DNA from: Dysgonamonadaceae bacterium
Lineage (GTDB): Bacteria > Bacteroidota > Bacteroidia > Bacteroidales > Azobacteroidaceae
DNA length: 50,381 nucleotides
NCBI GenBank assembly: GCA_031270075.1
Contig: JAISYG010000022.1
Coordinates: forward strand, 1-50,381
Direction of reading: 5' to 3'
The notes beneath the pieces were generated by a model. The model worked only from the letters and a program-made list of their open reading frames with translations, was not told where the DNA came from and searched no databases. Below are positions 8,572 to 16,194 of the stretch, piece by piece (within the stretch, counting starts at the first letter, position 1; the number at the start of each line of letters is the position of its first letter). Both the position numbers and the translations under genes were made by a program.

Positions 8572-9690
8572 TTAGAATGAGGTTACTTTCAACGGATTCT
8601 GTTTCGCTTGAACAAATTGTTCCAAAGCGCTTTGCCATTCCTGTTCCGTTGTGAACTTCCAACCGCTCCATGTGCCTCCGAAATAATAAGTGAATTCGTC
8701 GCCCACCTTGTAATCGGAAGCCAAAACAAACTGTTTGTCCAACACAAAAGGAAGTCCATGGGCCGTGGGCAGATAGACGCTTATAAAGGTTTGCTTTTGC
8801 GGAACCCCTTTGTTGGTAACGGCATTTTTTGTAAAGGTGATCAATTTGTTTTCAGCGTCGAAAAGGGTGTTTACACTGTCGCCGTGCATATAAATTCCGG
8901 CTGCCAATTGCATGGGTTGTTCCAGTCCTTGAAACGTAACCACCGCTTTGAGCAAGGGACTGCCGGCATCAACCGTAACGGTATATGTTTCAATATAATT
9001 GTTGCCGTTCACGAGCAAAGTGTCGTATTCGAGCGTAAATACCGATCGTAGTGCGCCCGATTCGGCTATACTGTACTGATTGAAACCGTCGCCTGTCCAA
9101 ATTTTTCCATCTACATACGGATCGATACCTCCGGCTCCTAATGTATAGCCCACATCATAGCAATCGAAGCCGCCCAAACCGTTGTCTTCGTGGTAAGACT
9201 TGCTGTCGCGTGCGGCGTAAATGTCGTCCATCACCGGTGTATCCTTGTATTTCATCCAAATATCCACACCGTTGCTCGGATGTTGGTTGGGTTGTTTTTC
9301 CAATTTGGCGCCATACATTCGGTAAGCTGCCATGTCGTTTTCAAAAGCCCAATCGTCGAAACGTTCGGGTACCAAACGGGCATTCGTGCGTTTTTCTACC
9401 GGCGCCGGTTTTCCTTCCGTTAGCGTGTAAGTTGCCGAAGCGTTGGCCGGAACATGTGCCGGAAAAATCAGCGTTTGCTTGTCCGACAGGAGTTGATAGC
9501 CGACTTCCTGTCCCTGTGCATCTTTCAGGACATAGGTTTTACTCGCCAAATCGACCGGCAGACCGGCGGTTGCGACTTCCACGATTTCGCCGTTGCGGTC
9601 GAAATCCAACGCGTTTTCCACTGTGATTTTTATGGGCTTCGTGCAGGAAGCCAACAAAAACATGCTGAGAAATAGAATGATGTTTTTCAT
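8572..9690 (-). CDS. DUF4861 domain lipoprotein
   Basis: A 372-aa protein beginning MKNIILFLSMFLLASC, a clear lipoprotein signal with the lipobox Cys at 16. The rest matches DUF4861, a beta-rich domain found in pectin and uronate utilisation loci of Bacteroidota, with motifs such as HEDNGLGGFDCYDVGYTLGA and GTWSGWKFTT. No catalytic residues are established for the family, so its role (a lyase accessory or sugar-binding protein) is unknown. The frame is open for 63 more codons upstream, but these encode an unrelated DUF1016 remnant, so I place the start at 9690, directly before the signal peptide. Confidence 0.82.
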   Translation of the reverse strand: MKNIILFLSMFLLASCTKPIKITVENALDFDRNGEIVEVATAGLPVDLASKTYVLKDAQGQEVGYQLLSDKQTLIFPAHVPANASATYTLTEGKPAPVEKRTNARLVPERFDDWAFENDMAAYRMYGAKLEKQPNQHPSNGVDIWMKYKDTPVMDDIYAARDSKSYHEDNGLGGFDCYDVGYTLGAGGIDPYVDGKIWTGDGFNQYSIAESGALRSVFTLEYDTLLVNGNNYIETYTVTVDAGSPLLKAVVTFQGLEQPMQLAAGIYMHGDSVNTLFDAENKLITFTKNAVTNKGVPQKQTFISVYLPTAHGLPFVLDKQFVLASDYKVGDEFTYYFGGTWSGWKFTTEQEWQSALEQFVQAKQNPLKVTSF

Positions 9691-9720
9691 CTTGTGATTG
9701 TATTTTATTTGTTCAGTAAT

Positions 9721-9879
9721 TCCTTCCCTGCTATTTTTAGAAATAGATTCGCCTATTCCAAAATAAAGTGAAAGCCTTTCGCGATTGGCCCATGACGCCG
9801 CTCTGTAACGACTTTGCCCTATCGCTTGCTTGATGGCTTGGATAGCTTCTGTGTAATTATATGTGAGATTTTGTATCAT
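9721..9879 (-). pseudogene. N-terminal fragment of a DUF1016 (YhcG-like) nuclease gene
   Basis: About 53 codons starting at an ATG at 9879 read as the N-terminus of DUF1016/YhcG proteins: IKQAIGQSRYRAASWANRE followed by LSLYFGIGESISKNSREG. DUF1016 proteins are usually over 300 aa with a C-terminal PDDEXK-type nuclease domain. Here the similarity stops after REG, and the frame then runs without a stop into the DUF4861 lipoprotein gene. It lies between kduD and the lipoprotein gene inside an otherwise tight operon, so it is most likely a recombination scar. Remnants of the middle and C-terminus of the same family are near 22473-22708. Confidence 0.65.
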
Positions 9880-9885
9880 GAATAA

Positions 9886-10692
9886 TTACGGCTGCTTCCC
9901 AATATAAGCCAGAATACCGCCGTCCACATACAAAATATGCCCGTTCACAAAATCCGACGCTGCTGATGCCAGGAACACTGCCGGGCCTTGCAAATCTTCG
10001 GGCGTTCCCCAGCGGGCAGCCGGCGTTTTGGCAATGATGAACGAATCGAAAGGATGACGGGAGCCGTCGGATTGACGTTCGCGCAAGGGTGCCGTTTGAG
10101 GCGTTGCAATGTATCCCGGACCTATGCCGTTGCACTGGATATTGTGTTCGCCGTATTCGGAGGCGATGTTGCGCGTGAGCATTTTCAAACCGCCTTTGGC
10201 TGCCGCATACGCCGATACGGTTTCGCGTCCCAATTCACTCATCATCGAACAAATGTTGATGATTTTGCCGCCTCCTTTCTTGATCATGCCCGGAATAACC
10301 GCTTTGGCAACAATGAAAGGCGCATTCAAATCCACATCAATTACCTGACGAAATTCCGCAGCGCTCATCTCAATCATCGGTATTCGCTTGATGATTCCGG
10401 CATTATTAACCAGAATATCGATGACGCCGACTTCTGTTTCGATTTGTTTGACTACGGCATTGACTTGTTCTTCGTTGGTTACATCGCAAACGTACCCTTT
10501 GGCGTCGATGCCGGCTGCTTTATAAGCCGCCAAACCTTTATCCACAAATTCGGGTTTCAAATCGTTGAACACAATTTGGGCACCGTTTTTGGCAAGTGCC
10601 GATGCAATGGCGAAACCAATGCCGTAGGAGGCGCCGGTTACCAAAGCTATTTTTCCTGTTAAATCAAAAGGATTGTTCATATTTCCATTCAT
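9886..10692 (-). CDS. kduD: KduD-type SDR dehydrogenase (2-deoxy-D-gluconate 3-dehydrogenase)
   Basis: A short-chain dehydrogenase (268 aa) that reduces 2,5-diketo-3-deoxygluconate, the product of KduI, to 2-keto-3-deoxygluconate using NAD(P)H. The cofactor motif TGASYGIG, the NNAGI motif, the catalytic Ser in NICSMMSELGRE and the YAAAKGG (Tyr-x3-Lys) are all intact. The ending GHILYVDGGILAYIGKQP is typical of KduD. Two ATGs are possible: the one at 10692 used here, or the one at 10680 (264 aa), which has GGAAAT just before it and fits the family start better. The gene lies 23 bases after the kduI stop. Confidence 0.92.
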   Translation of the reverse strand: MNGNMNNPFDLTGKIALVTGASYGIGFAIASALAKNGAQIVFNDLKPEFVDKGLAAYKAAGIDAKGYVCDVTNEEQVNAVVKQIETEVGVIDILVNNAGIIKRIPMIEMSAAEFRQVIDVDLNAPFIVAKAVIPGMIKKGGGKIINICSMMSELGRETVSAYAAAKGGLKMLTRNIASEYGEHNIQCNGIGPGYIATPQTAPLRERQSDGSRHPFDSFIIAKTPAARWGTPEDLQGPAVFLASAASDFVNGHILYVDGGILAYIGKQP

Positions 10693-10715
10693 TATTAATA
10701 ATGTTCGTCTTTCGT

Positions 10716-11558
10716 TTATTTTAAGTCTGTTTCTTTGAAAAAATCCTGGTCGCCGTAATCGAGGTTTTCGCCGGCCATTCCCCAAATAAAAGTATAGTTG
10801 CGGGTAGCTGCCGCCGAGTGGATCGACCATTGGGGCGAGATCACCGCCTGATCGCCTTTGAGCCAGATGTGGCGGGTTTCCGCCGGTTCGCCCATGAAAT
10901 GGCAAACGGCTTGGCCTTCGGGAACTTCAAAATAGAAGTAAGCCTCCATGCGGCGACTGTGGATATGCGCCGGCATGGTGTTCCAAACACTTCCGGGCAG
11001 CAATTCGGTCATTCCCATCTGTAGCTGGCAGGTCGGCAATACTTGAGAAACCAGCATTTTGTTGATGTTCCGATGATTGGAACCTTCCATCGACCCCATT
11101 TCAGCGACTATGGCATCGGCTTTCGTTACTTTTTTGTCGGGATAATGGCGATGCGCCGTTGCCGAATTGAAGTAAAACTTTGCCGGATGAGCCGCATCGA
11201 GGCTTTCAAAAAATACTTCCCGGTCGCCGGAACCCAGATACAGGGCTTCTTTGTAATTCAAATCGAAAACCGTTCCGTCGACTGTAATTTTTCCGGCGCC
11301 GCCTACATTATATATTCCTGTTTCGCGCCGCGAAAGGAAGTACTTCGCTTTCAGGTGGTCGATCGTTTCCAAAGGAAGCTTTTCCTTTACAGGCATAGCT
11401 CCGCCCACAATCAGGCGGTCGTAAAGGGTATACACCATATTCACTTCGTCGGGAGTAAACAGGGTTTCAACCAGATGCTCTTTCCGCAAACGAGCGGTAT
11501 CATAATGCTTTACATCTTCCGGATGCGCTGCATATCGTAGTTCGTAATTTGTCTTCAT
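10716..11558 (-). CDS. kduI: 5-keto-4-deoxyuronate isomerase
   Basis: Converts 4-deoxy-L-threo-5-hexosulose uronate, formed spontaneously from unsaturated uronate monomers, to 2,5-diketo-3-deoxygluconate. The 280-aa cupin protein has the expected zinc ligands: H198 and H200 in PAHIHSRRMEAYFYF, E205 in the same motif, and H247 in QWSIHSA. Its length matches E. coli KduI. With KduD and KdgK it forms the complete route from GH105 products to KDPG. Confidence 0.95.
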   Translation of the reverse strand: MKTNYELRYAAHPEDVKHYDTARLRKEHLVETLFTPDEVNMVYTLYDRLIVGGAMPVKEKLPLETIDHLKAKYFLSRRETGIYNVGGAGKITVDGTVFDLNYKEALYLGSGDREVFFESLDAAHPAKFYFNSATAHRHYPDKKVTKADAIVAEMGSMEGSNHRNINKMLVSQVLPTCQLQMGMTELLPGSVWNTMPAHIHSRRMEAYFYFEVPEGQAVCHFMGEPAETRHIWLKGDQAVISPQWSIHSAAATRNYTFIWGMAGENLDYGDQDFFKETDLK

Positions 11559-11582
11559 ATTCTATTATTATTGATTATCCAT

Positions 11583-13067
11583 TCATAAAGTAACTCCTGT
11601 TTTGAAAATAGCGATTTCCCGAAATCCTTTTTTCTCGTTATTAACCGGTTTACCGCTTGCTGTTTGGAGCACAAAGTTAATGAATTTTTCCTTCACTTCG
11701 TCCATGGTTTCATTTTCGACCATCGTACCGGCGTTGAAATCGATCCATCCCGGTTTGCGGCGGTATAAATCCGAATGGGTCGAAATCTTTACAGTCGGAA
11801 CAAAGGTTCCGAAAGGCGTTCCGCGACCGGTGGTGAACAATACCAAATGACATCCGGTTGCGGCCAAAGCGGTTGCCGCCACTAAATCGTTTCCCGGAGC
11901 GCTCAACAGGTTTAATCCTTTGGTTTGGATGCGGTCGCCGTACCGCAATACATCTTGCACCAGCGATTGGCCGCATTTTTGAGTGCATCCCAGCGATTTC
12001 TCTTCCAAAGTGGAAATGCCGCCGGCTTTGTTTCCCGGCGAAGGGTTTTCGTAAACCGGTTGTTCGTTCCGCATGAAATAATCTTTGAAATCGTTGATTA
12101 AATGCACCGTTTTATTGAATATCTCTTCATTGATGCAACGGTTCATAAGGATGGTTTCTGCGCCGAACATTTCCGGTACTTCGGTCAATACGGTGCTTCC
12201 GCCCTGTGCAATCAGGAAATCGGAAAAGACGCCCAAGAGCGGGTTGGCGGTAATGCCGGAAAAACCGTCCGAGCCACCGCATTTCAGTCCGATTTTCAAT
12301 TCGGAAACGGGCGCATCTTCCCGCACATCCTGCGAAACCATATCGTAGATTTCCCGTAGCAGGGACATGCCTTCTTCTATTTCGTCCGCTACTTTCTGCG
12401 TTTCAATAAACTTGACGCGCGATTCGTCTATTTCGCCCAGTATTTCGCGGAAAGCGCTCAACTGGTTGTTTTCGCAGCCCAAACCGACTATCAACACACC
12501 GCCGGCATTGGGATGCAGTACCATATTGCGCAATATTTTGCGCGTGTTTTCATGATCGTCGCCCAACTGCGAACAACCGTAATTGTGCGGGTAAGCCACG
12601 ATGGCGTCCACGCCTTTACTTTGTGTTTCGTTGCGCAATCTTTCGGCCAGCGTATGGACGGTTCCGTTCACACAGCCCACGGTTGGAATAATCCAGATTT
12701 CGTTGCGGATGCCCACTTCGCCGTTCGCACGCCGGTATCCTTTGAAAGTCAGATGCCGGTTCGGAATTGCCGGTTGAACGCCTTGCGGATGATATTCATA
12801 ATCCAATAATCCGGACAAGTTGGTTTTGACGGTTTTTTCGTTGACCCATTCGCCCGGCGCAATGGTTTGACGCGCATGTCCGATGGGATAACCGTATTTG
12901 ATAACATTGCCGTTTTCGGGAATCGCTTCCAATGCCCATTTATGTCCGGCGGGAATATCGGATACGAGGGTAATTGCCGTATCGCCCGTTACGATGGATT
13001 CGCCCGAATGTAAATCGGTCAGCGCTACGGCCACATTGTCGGACGGATTGATTTTAATGTATTGCAT
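11583..13067 (-). CDS. uxaA: Altronate dehydratase
   Basis: Dehydrates D-altronate to 2-keto-3-deoxygluconate in the galacturonate branch. The 494-aa protein has an N-terminal SAF domain (about residues 1-95, with IPAGHKWALEAI and YGYPIGHA) and the large UxaA catalytic domain starting at KGYRRANGEVGIRNEIWIIP. Cys-containing motifs PHNYGCSQLGDD, LGCENNQLS and LGCTQKCGQS are those expected for metal binding in this family. It overlaps uxaB by 14 bases. A similar galactarate dehydratase is the main alternative, but the neighbouring uxaB makes altronate the likely substrate. Confidence 0.92.
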   Translation of the reverse strand: MQYIKINPSDNVAVALTDLHSGESIVTGDTAITLVSDIPAGHKWALEAIPENGNVIKYGYPIGHARQTIAPGEWVNEKTVKTNLSGLLDYEYHPQGVQPAIPNRHLTFKGYRRANGEVGIRNEIWIIPTVGCVNGTVHTLAERLRNETQSKGVDAIVAYPHNYGCSQLGDDHENTRKILRNMVLHPNAGGVLIVGLGCENNQLSAFREILGEIDESRVKFIETQKVADEIEEGMSLLREIYDMVSQDVREDAPVSELKIGLKCGGSDGFSGITANPLLGVFSDFLIAQGGSTVLTEVPEMFGAETILMNRCINEEIFNKTVHLINDFKDYFMRNEQPVYENPSPGNKAGGISTLEEKSLGCTQKCGQSLVQDVLRYGDRIQTKGLNLLSAPGNDLVAATALAATGCHLVLFTTGRGTPFGTFVPTVKISTHSDLYRRKPGWIDFNAGTMVENETMDEVKEKFINFVLQTASGKPVNNEKKGFREIAIFKTGVTL

Positions 13068-14496
13068 ACAGCACGGTTTCTTTCATCCCTTTGGTTTGGA
13101 TGGATTGCAAATATCCGGTTAGTTTTTCCGTCAATCCCGGAATAGTATTCAGGTCTTCGCCCCAAATAAATGCTGCTGCTAAAACCCCTTGGGCTACTGT
13201 GGCGATATCGTTGGTTTTCCAAAGCCCGGTCAGTAAATCGAGAATGGCTTTATCATCGTTGGGTACAATTTCGTCGTTGCCCCGTTTCCCGCCTTTGTAG
13301 TAGGTGATGATGGCGGCCAATCCGAGAATTAAGCCCGAGGGTAGCTGACCGGTTCGCTCCAGATATGTTTTCAACCCGGGCAAATCGCGCGTCTTGTATT
13401 TCGGGAACGAGTTAAGCATAATGCTGGTAACGAAATGCTTGACAAACGGATTGCGGAAACGGTCGAGTACGTCACTTGCGTATTGCGCCAATTCTTCTTT
13501 CGGCAAATCCAGCGTTGGCAATAATTCGTTGTACATCACTTGGTGGACAAACTTTCCAATCGTTTCATCTTCCACACATTCGCGCACGGTATCCAAGCCG
13601 GACAAGTAGCCGACGGGTGACAGCACAGTGTGCGGGCCGTTCAACAACGTAACTTTCCGCTCGTGGTAGGGTTTTTCGCTCGGAACAAACAACACGTTCA
13701 GGCCGGCTTCTGCGGCTGGAAACTCCTTCGCTACCGATTCCGGCGCTTCGATGACCCATAAATGGAAAATTTCAGCTTTCACCACCACTTGGTCGTTGAA
13801 TTGAATCCGTTGACGGATTTCGTCGATAGTATCTTTCGGGAAACCCGGCACAATGCGATCGACCAGCGTGCTGTATACGCCGCAAGCCGTATCGAACCAT
13901 TGACGGAAATCGTCGCCTAACTGCCAGAGGTCGATGTATTGATGGATGCACCTTTTCAATTCCGCGCCGTTGTGGAAAATCAATTCGCAGGGGAAGATAA
14001 TCCATCCTTTATCGTTCGCGCCGTTGAATGTTTGGTAGCGATGATACAATAACTGCGTCAATTTACCCGGATAAGATTTGGCAGGTTTATCGTCTAATTT
14101 ACAGGTGTTATCGAAAGCAATTCCCGCCTCGGTGGTATTGGAAACGACAAAACGCATTTCCGGATTCCCGGCTAATTGCAAGTACTCGTCGAATTGCGAA
14201 TAGGGATTGATTCCGCGAGTTACCACATCAATCAACTCGATGCTGTCAATCGTTTGCCCGTGGTCGATGCCCTGTAAATTCAGGTGATACAAACCATCCT
14301 GTTCATTCAACACATCCACCATTCCGGCAGGAAGCGGTTGTACGATAACGACTCCGGTATCGAAATGCACCTTTTTATTCATATTGTAAACAATCCAGTC
14401 TACAAAAGCGCGCAGGAAATTTCCTTCGCCGAACTGGATAATGCGTTCGGGATAGCGATGAGCCTTTTTTGCTGTTTTTCTGTTCAGATTTTCCAT
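13054..14496 (-). CDS. uxaB: Tagaturonate reductase (altronate oxidoreductase)
   Basis: An NADH-dependent reductase (480 aa) of the mannitol dehydrogenase family that turns D-tagaturonate from UxaC into D-altronate for UxaA. The N-terminal nucleotide-binding start IIQFGEGNFLRAFVDWIV and the motif KVTLLNGPHTVLSPVGYLSG, containing the catalytic Lys/Asn/His region, are intact. UxuB (fructuronate reductase) is the alternative, but the pairing with uxaA and the lack of a mannonate dehydratase gene support UxaB. The gene is one base from the upstream YhcH-like gene. Confidence 0.92.
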   Translation of the reverse strand: MENLNRKTAKKAHRYPERIIQFGEGNFLRAFVDWIVYNMNKKVHFDTGVVIVQPLPAGMVDVLNEQDGLYHLNLQGIDHGQTIDSIELIDVVTRGINPYSQFDEYLQLAGNPEMRFVVSNTTEAGIAFDNTCKLDDKPAKSYPGKLTQLLYHRYQTFNGANDKGWIIFPCELIFHNGAELKRCIHQYIDLWQLGDDFRQWFDTACGVYSTLVDRIVPGFPKDTIDEIRQRIQFNDQVVVKAEIFHLWVIEAPESVAKEFPAAEAGLNVLFVPSEKPYHERKVTLLNGPHTVLSPVGYLSGLDTVRECVEDETIGKFVHQVMYNELLPTLDLPKEELAQYASDVLDRFRNPFVKHFVTSIMLNSFPKYKTRDLPGLKTYLERTGQLPSGLILGLAAIITYYKGGKRGNDEIVPNDDKAILDLLTGLWKTNDIATVAQGVLAAAFIWGEDLNTIPGLTEKLTGYLQSIQTKGMKETVLYAIH

Positions 14497-14497
14497 G

Positions 14498-14944
14498 TTA
14501 TATTTTTACTTTGATAATTACTTTCCTGATTTTTCCCTGGGCGATGCAAGGTTGATGTCCGTCTTCGGGGAAGAAAACGGCAAATGCACCCGGTTGCACA
14601 CCGATTAAATTTGCTGTTTTATCGGCGTAGAATGTGATGTCTTTGTCCGCATGGTAGGCATCGGCTACCTGTTTCAGGTTTTTACGGGCTATCCAGCCCA
14701 TGGTTTCCGTTGCGGAGAGCGGAACCTGAATGTCGATATACTCGTCGTGCGTTTCCATCCGGGCCGTTTCCGGCGTTCGGCCATCCACTTCCTGTACGTT
14801 GGCGTACAGATTTTTGCCGTCCAATTCCACTTTTCCCAAGGGCAAAGAAGCCAAATCCGTGGTTTTCAGAAAGTCGAATGCCTGTTTGAAGCGAGGATTC
14901 AACCTTTCGTAGCGAGCTGTGTTTTCCAATACATCCAGAATCAT
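14498..14944 (-). CDS. YhcH/YjgK/YiaL family protein (DUF386)
   Basis: A 148-aa cupin-like protein of the YhcH/YiaL family. It has the conserved HDEYIDIQVPLSATETMGW and FAVFFPEDGHQP motifs, whose His and Glu side chains bind a metal in solved family members. Members are commonly encoded beside sugar-acid and sialic-acid genes and are thought to act as sugar isomerases, anomerases or epimerases, but the substrate here is unknown. It lies between the regulator (4 bases away) and uxaB (1 base away), so it is part of the uronate operon. Confidence 0.85.
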   Translation of the reverse strand: MILDVLENTARYERLNPRFKQAFDFLKTTDLASLPLGKVELDGKNLYANVQEVDGRTPETARMETHDEYIDIQVPLSATETMGWIARKNLKQVADAYHADKDITFYADKTANLIGVQPGAFAVFFPEDGHQPCIAQGKIRKVIIKVKI

Positions 14945-14948
14945 GTGT

Positions 14949-16025
14949 TTATTCTTTAAAATTCATATAATAGTCGATATTCTCCTTCATCAAAATGTCG
15001 ATCGGCACATAATTGATTTTTGTAACCGATTGTTTGAAAATCAATTCGCGGCACATGTCGCGCACCGAACAATACACCTGTTTTTCGGGACGCTGCGCAA
15101 TCAGGTACGACACAACGCCCTGTTTCAGGTATGCGGCATTTTTTTGCAACAAATCGTAGCCCAACAGACGAACGCCGGTTAACTGTAAGCTTTCCAAATA
15201 ACCAACCAATCGGTACACTTTTGAATTAAACGTAACGGCCGCTTGAATCGAACCGTGCCGTATAATAATTTCCCTCAACAACAGCAGGTTGAAATCGTCG
15301 TCATCTTTCAGAAGGAGGTCGATCAATTGCAAACGCTTGTGCAAACCGTGTTCTTCGATGTATTTCAAAAACCCTTTATGGCGGTTAGACGTTTGATTTG
15401 AAAATACGCCTTGCTTGCGTTGGGTGCGCGTTACCAGCACTTTAGCCTTTTCCGGCAGGTCGGCAAGCAACAGTTTGGCAGCCACATAGCCGCTTTGGAA
15501 TGAATGTTGCCCGTAGTAAGTAAGAAACCCCGTATCGTCCATCATGGAATCGAAAAAAGAAAACGGGATATGCCGCTCCGCAAGTTTAGCCGTGAAAGCC
15601 AGCGTTTCTTTTTGGAAAACAGGCGGGAAAATAACCGCTTCCGGCGACCGGGAGAAAACGCTTTCGGTCGCTTCCACAAACGAAGAAGCATCCAATGGGT
15701 CGAAATAATTTTTTTCGATCGATACGTTGTAATTTTCAAACTCGCGGGCAGCCTCGTCGAAACTATTGTCTACCACTGCCCAGTAATCTCCCGATTGGTG
15801 GCTGGGAAGGAGGCACATAAACAGGTAATGCTTTTTAGAAGCCAGCGAGCGGGCCAGTAAGTTAGGCGAATAATCCAGTTCTTTCAATACCTTATTAACT
15901 GCTTCGGCGCTTTTGGCGGAAACATCGCCACGGTGATGAATCACCCGGTCGACCGTTCCTTCCGAAACGCCGGACAGGCGGGCGATATCCTTGATGCGGA
16001 TTTTATGTTGCGGGTGTATGTCCAT
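14949..16025 (-). CDS. LacI-family transcriptional regulator of uronate genes
   Basis: A 358-aa repressor-type protein. An N-terminal helix-turn-helix (IKDIARLSGVSEGTVDRVIH) is followed by a hinge (YSPNLLARSLASKK) and a periplasmic-binding-protein-like sensor domain. I chose the ATG at 16025, directly before the DNA-binding domain; an ATG 13 codons further upstream would add residues unlike the family. As first gene of the uronate cluster and divergent from uxaC, it probably controls both, with a uronate or KDG-type metabolite as inducer. Candidate operators with a central CG, as LacI proteins prefer, are present in the divergent spacer. The ligand is inferred. Confidence 0.85.
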   Translation of the reverse strand: MDIHPQHKIRIKDIARLSGVSEGTVDRVIHHRGDVSAKSAEAVNKVLKELDYSPNLLARSLASKKHYLFMCLLPSHQSGDYWAVVDNSFDEAAREFENYNVSIEKNYFDPLDASSFVEATESVFSRSPEAVIFPPVFQKETLAFTAKLAERHIPFSFFDSMMDDTGFLTYYGQHSFQSGYVAAKLLLADLPEKAKVLVTRTQRKQGVFSNQTSNRHKGFLKYIEEHGLHKRLQLIDLLLKDDDDFNLLLLREIIIRHGSIQAAVTFNSKVYRLVGYLESLQLTGVRLLGYDLLQKNAAYLKQGVVSYLIAQRPEKQVYCSVRDMCRELIFKQSVTKINYVPIDILMKENIDYYMNFKE

Positions 16026-16054
16026 ATGCTTTCGTGTTTTATAAATGCGGTACC

Positions 16055-16066
16055 GTGTACGCACAC
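16055..16066. promoter_or_regulatory. Candidate LacI-type operator O1
   Basis: GTGTACGCACAC is a dyad with 10 of 12 symmetrical positions and a central CG. It shares the pattern GTGnnCGnnCAC with the second palindrome at 16128. It lies 14 bases beyond the -7 element of the regulator's own promoter, suggesting autoregulation. Binding is inferred only. Confidence 0.5.
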
Positions 16067-16080
16067 AGATAAATTTTTTA

Positions 16081-16111
16081 CAAAAATACGATGGATTTTA
16101 TATTTATCAAA
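16081..16111 (-). promoter_or_regulatory. Promoter of the lacI-like/uronate operon
   Basis: On the minus strand TTTG (16108-16111), a 19-base spacer and TATTTTTG (16081-16088) match the Bacteroidetes -33/-7 consensus exactly. It would start transcription about 50 bases before the regulator gene. Confidence 0.6.
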
Positions 16112-16120
16112 ATTTTTTCT

Positions 16121-16139
16121 TACTTTTGTGGGCGCCCAC
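16121..16139 (+). promoter_or_regulatory. uxaC -7 element overlapped by a perfect palindrome (operator O2)
   Basis: TACTTTTG at 16121-16128 fits the Bacteroidetes -7 element; only a weak TTTA is seen at the -33 position. The perfect 12-bp palindrome GTGGGCGCCCAC (16128-16139) starts on the last base of this element and covers the expected transcription start. A repressor bound here would block uxaC transcription. Confidence 0.55.
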
Positions 16140-16194
16140 GGAAGGTTATTCATCTTAATGGGGTATAAAATACAATTTTAATAAATAACATATC

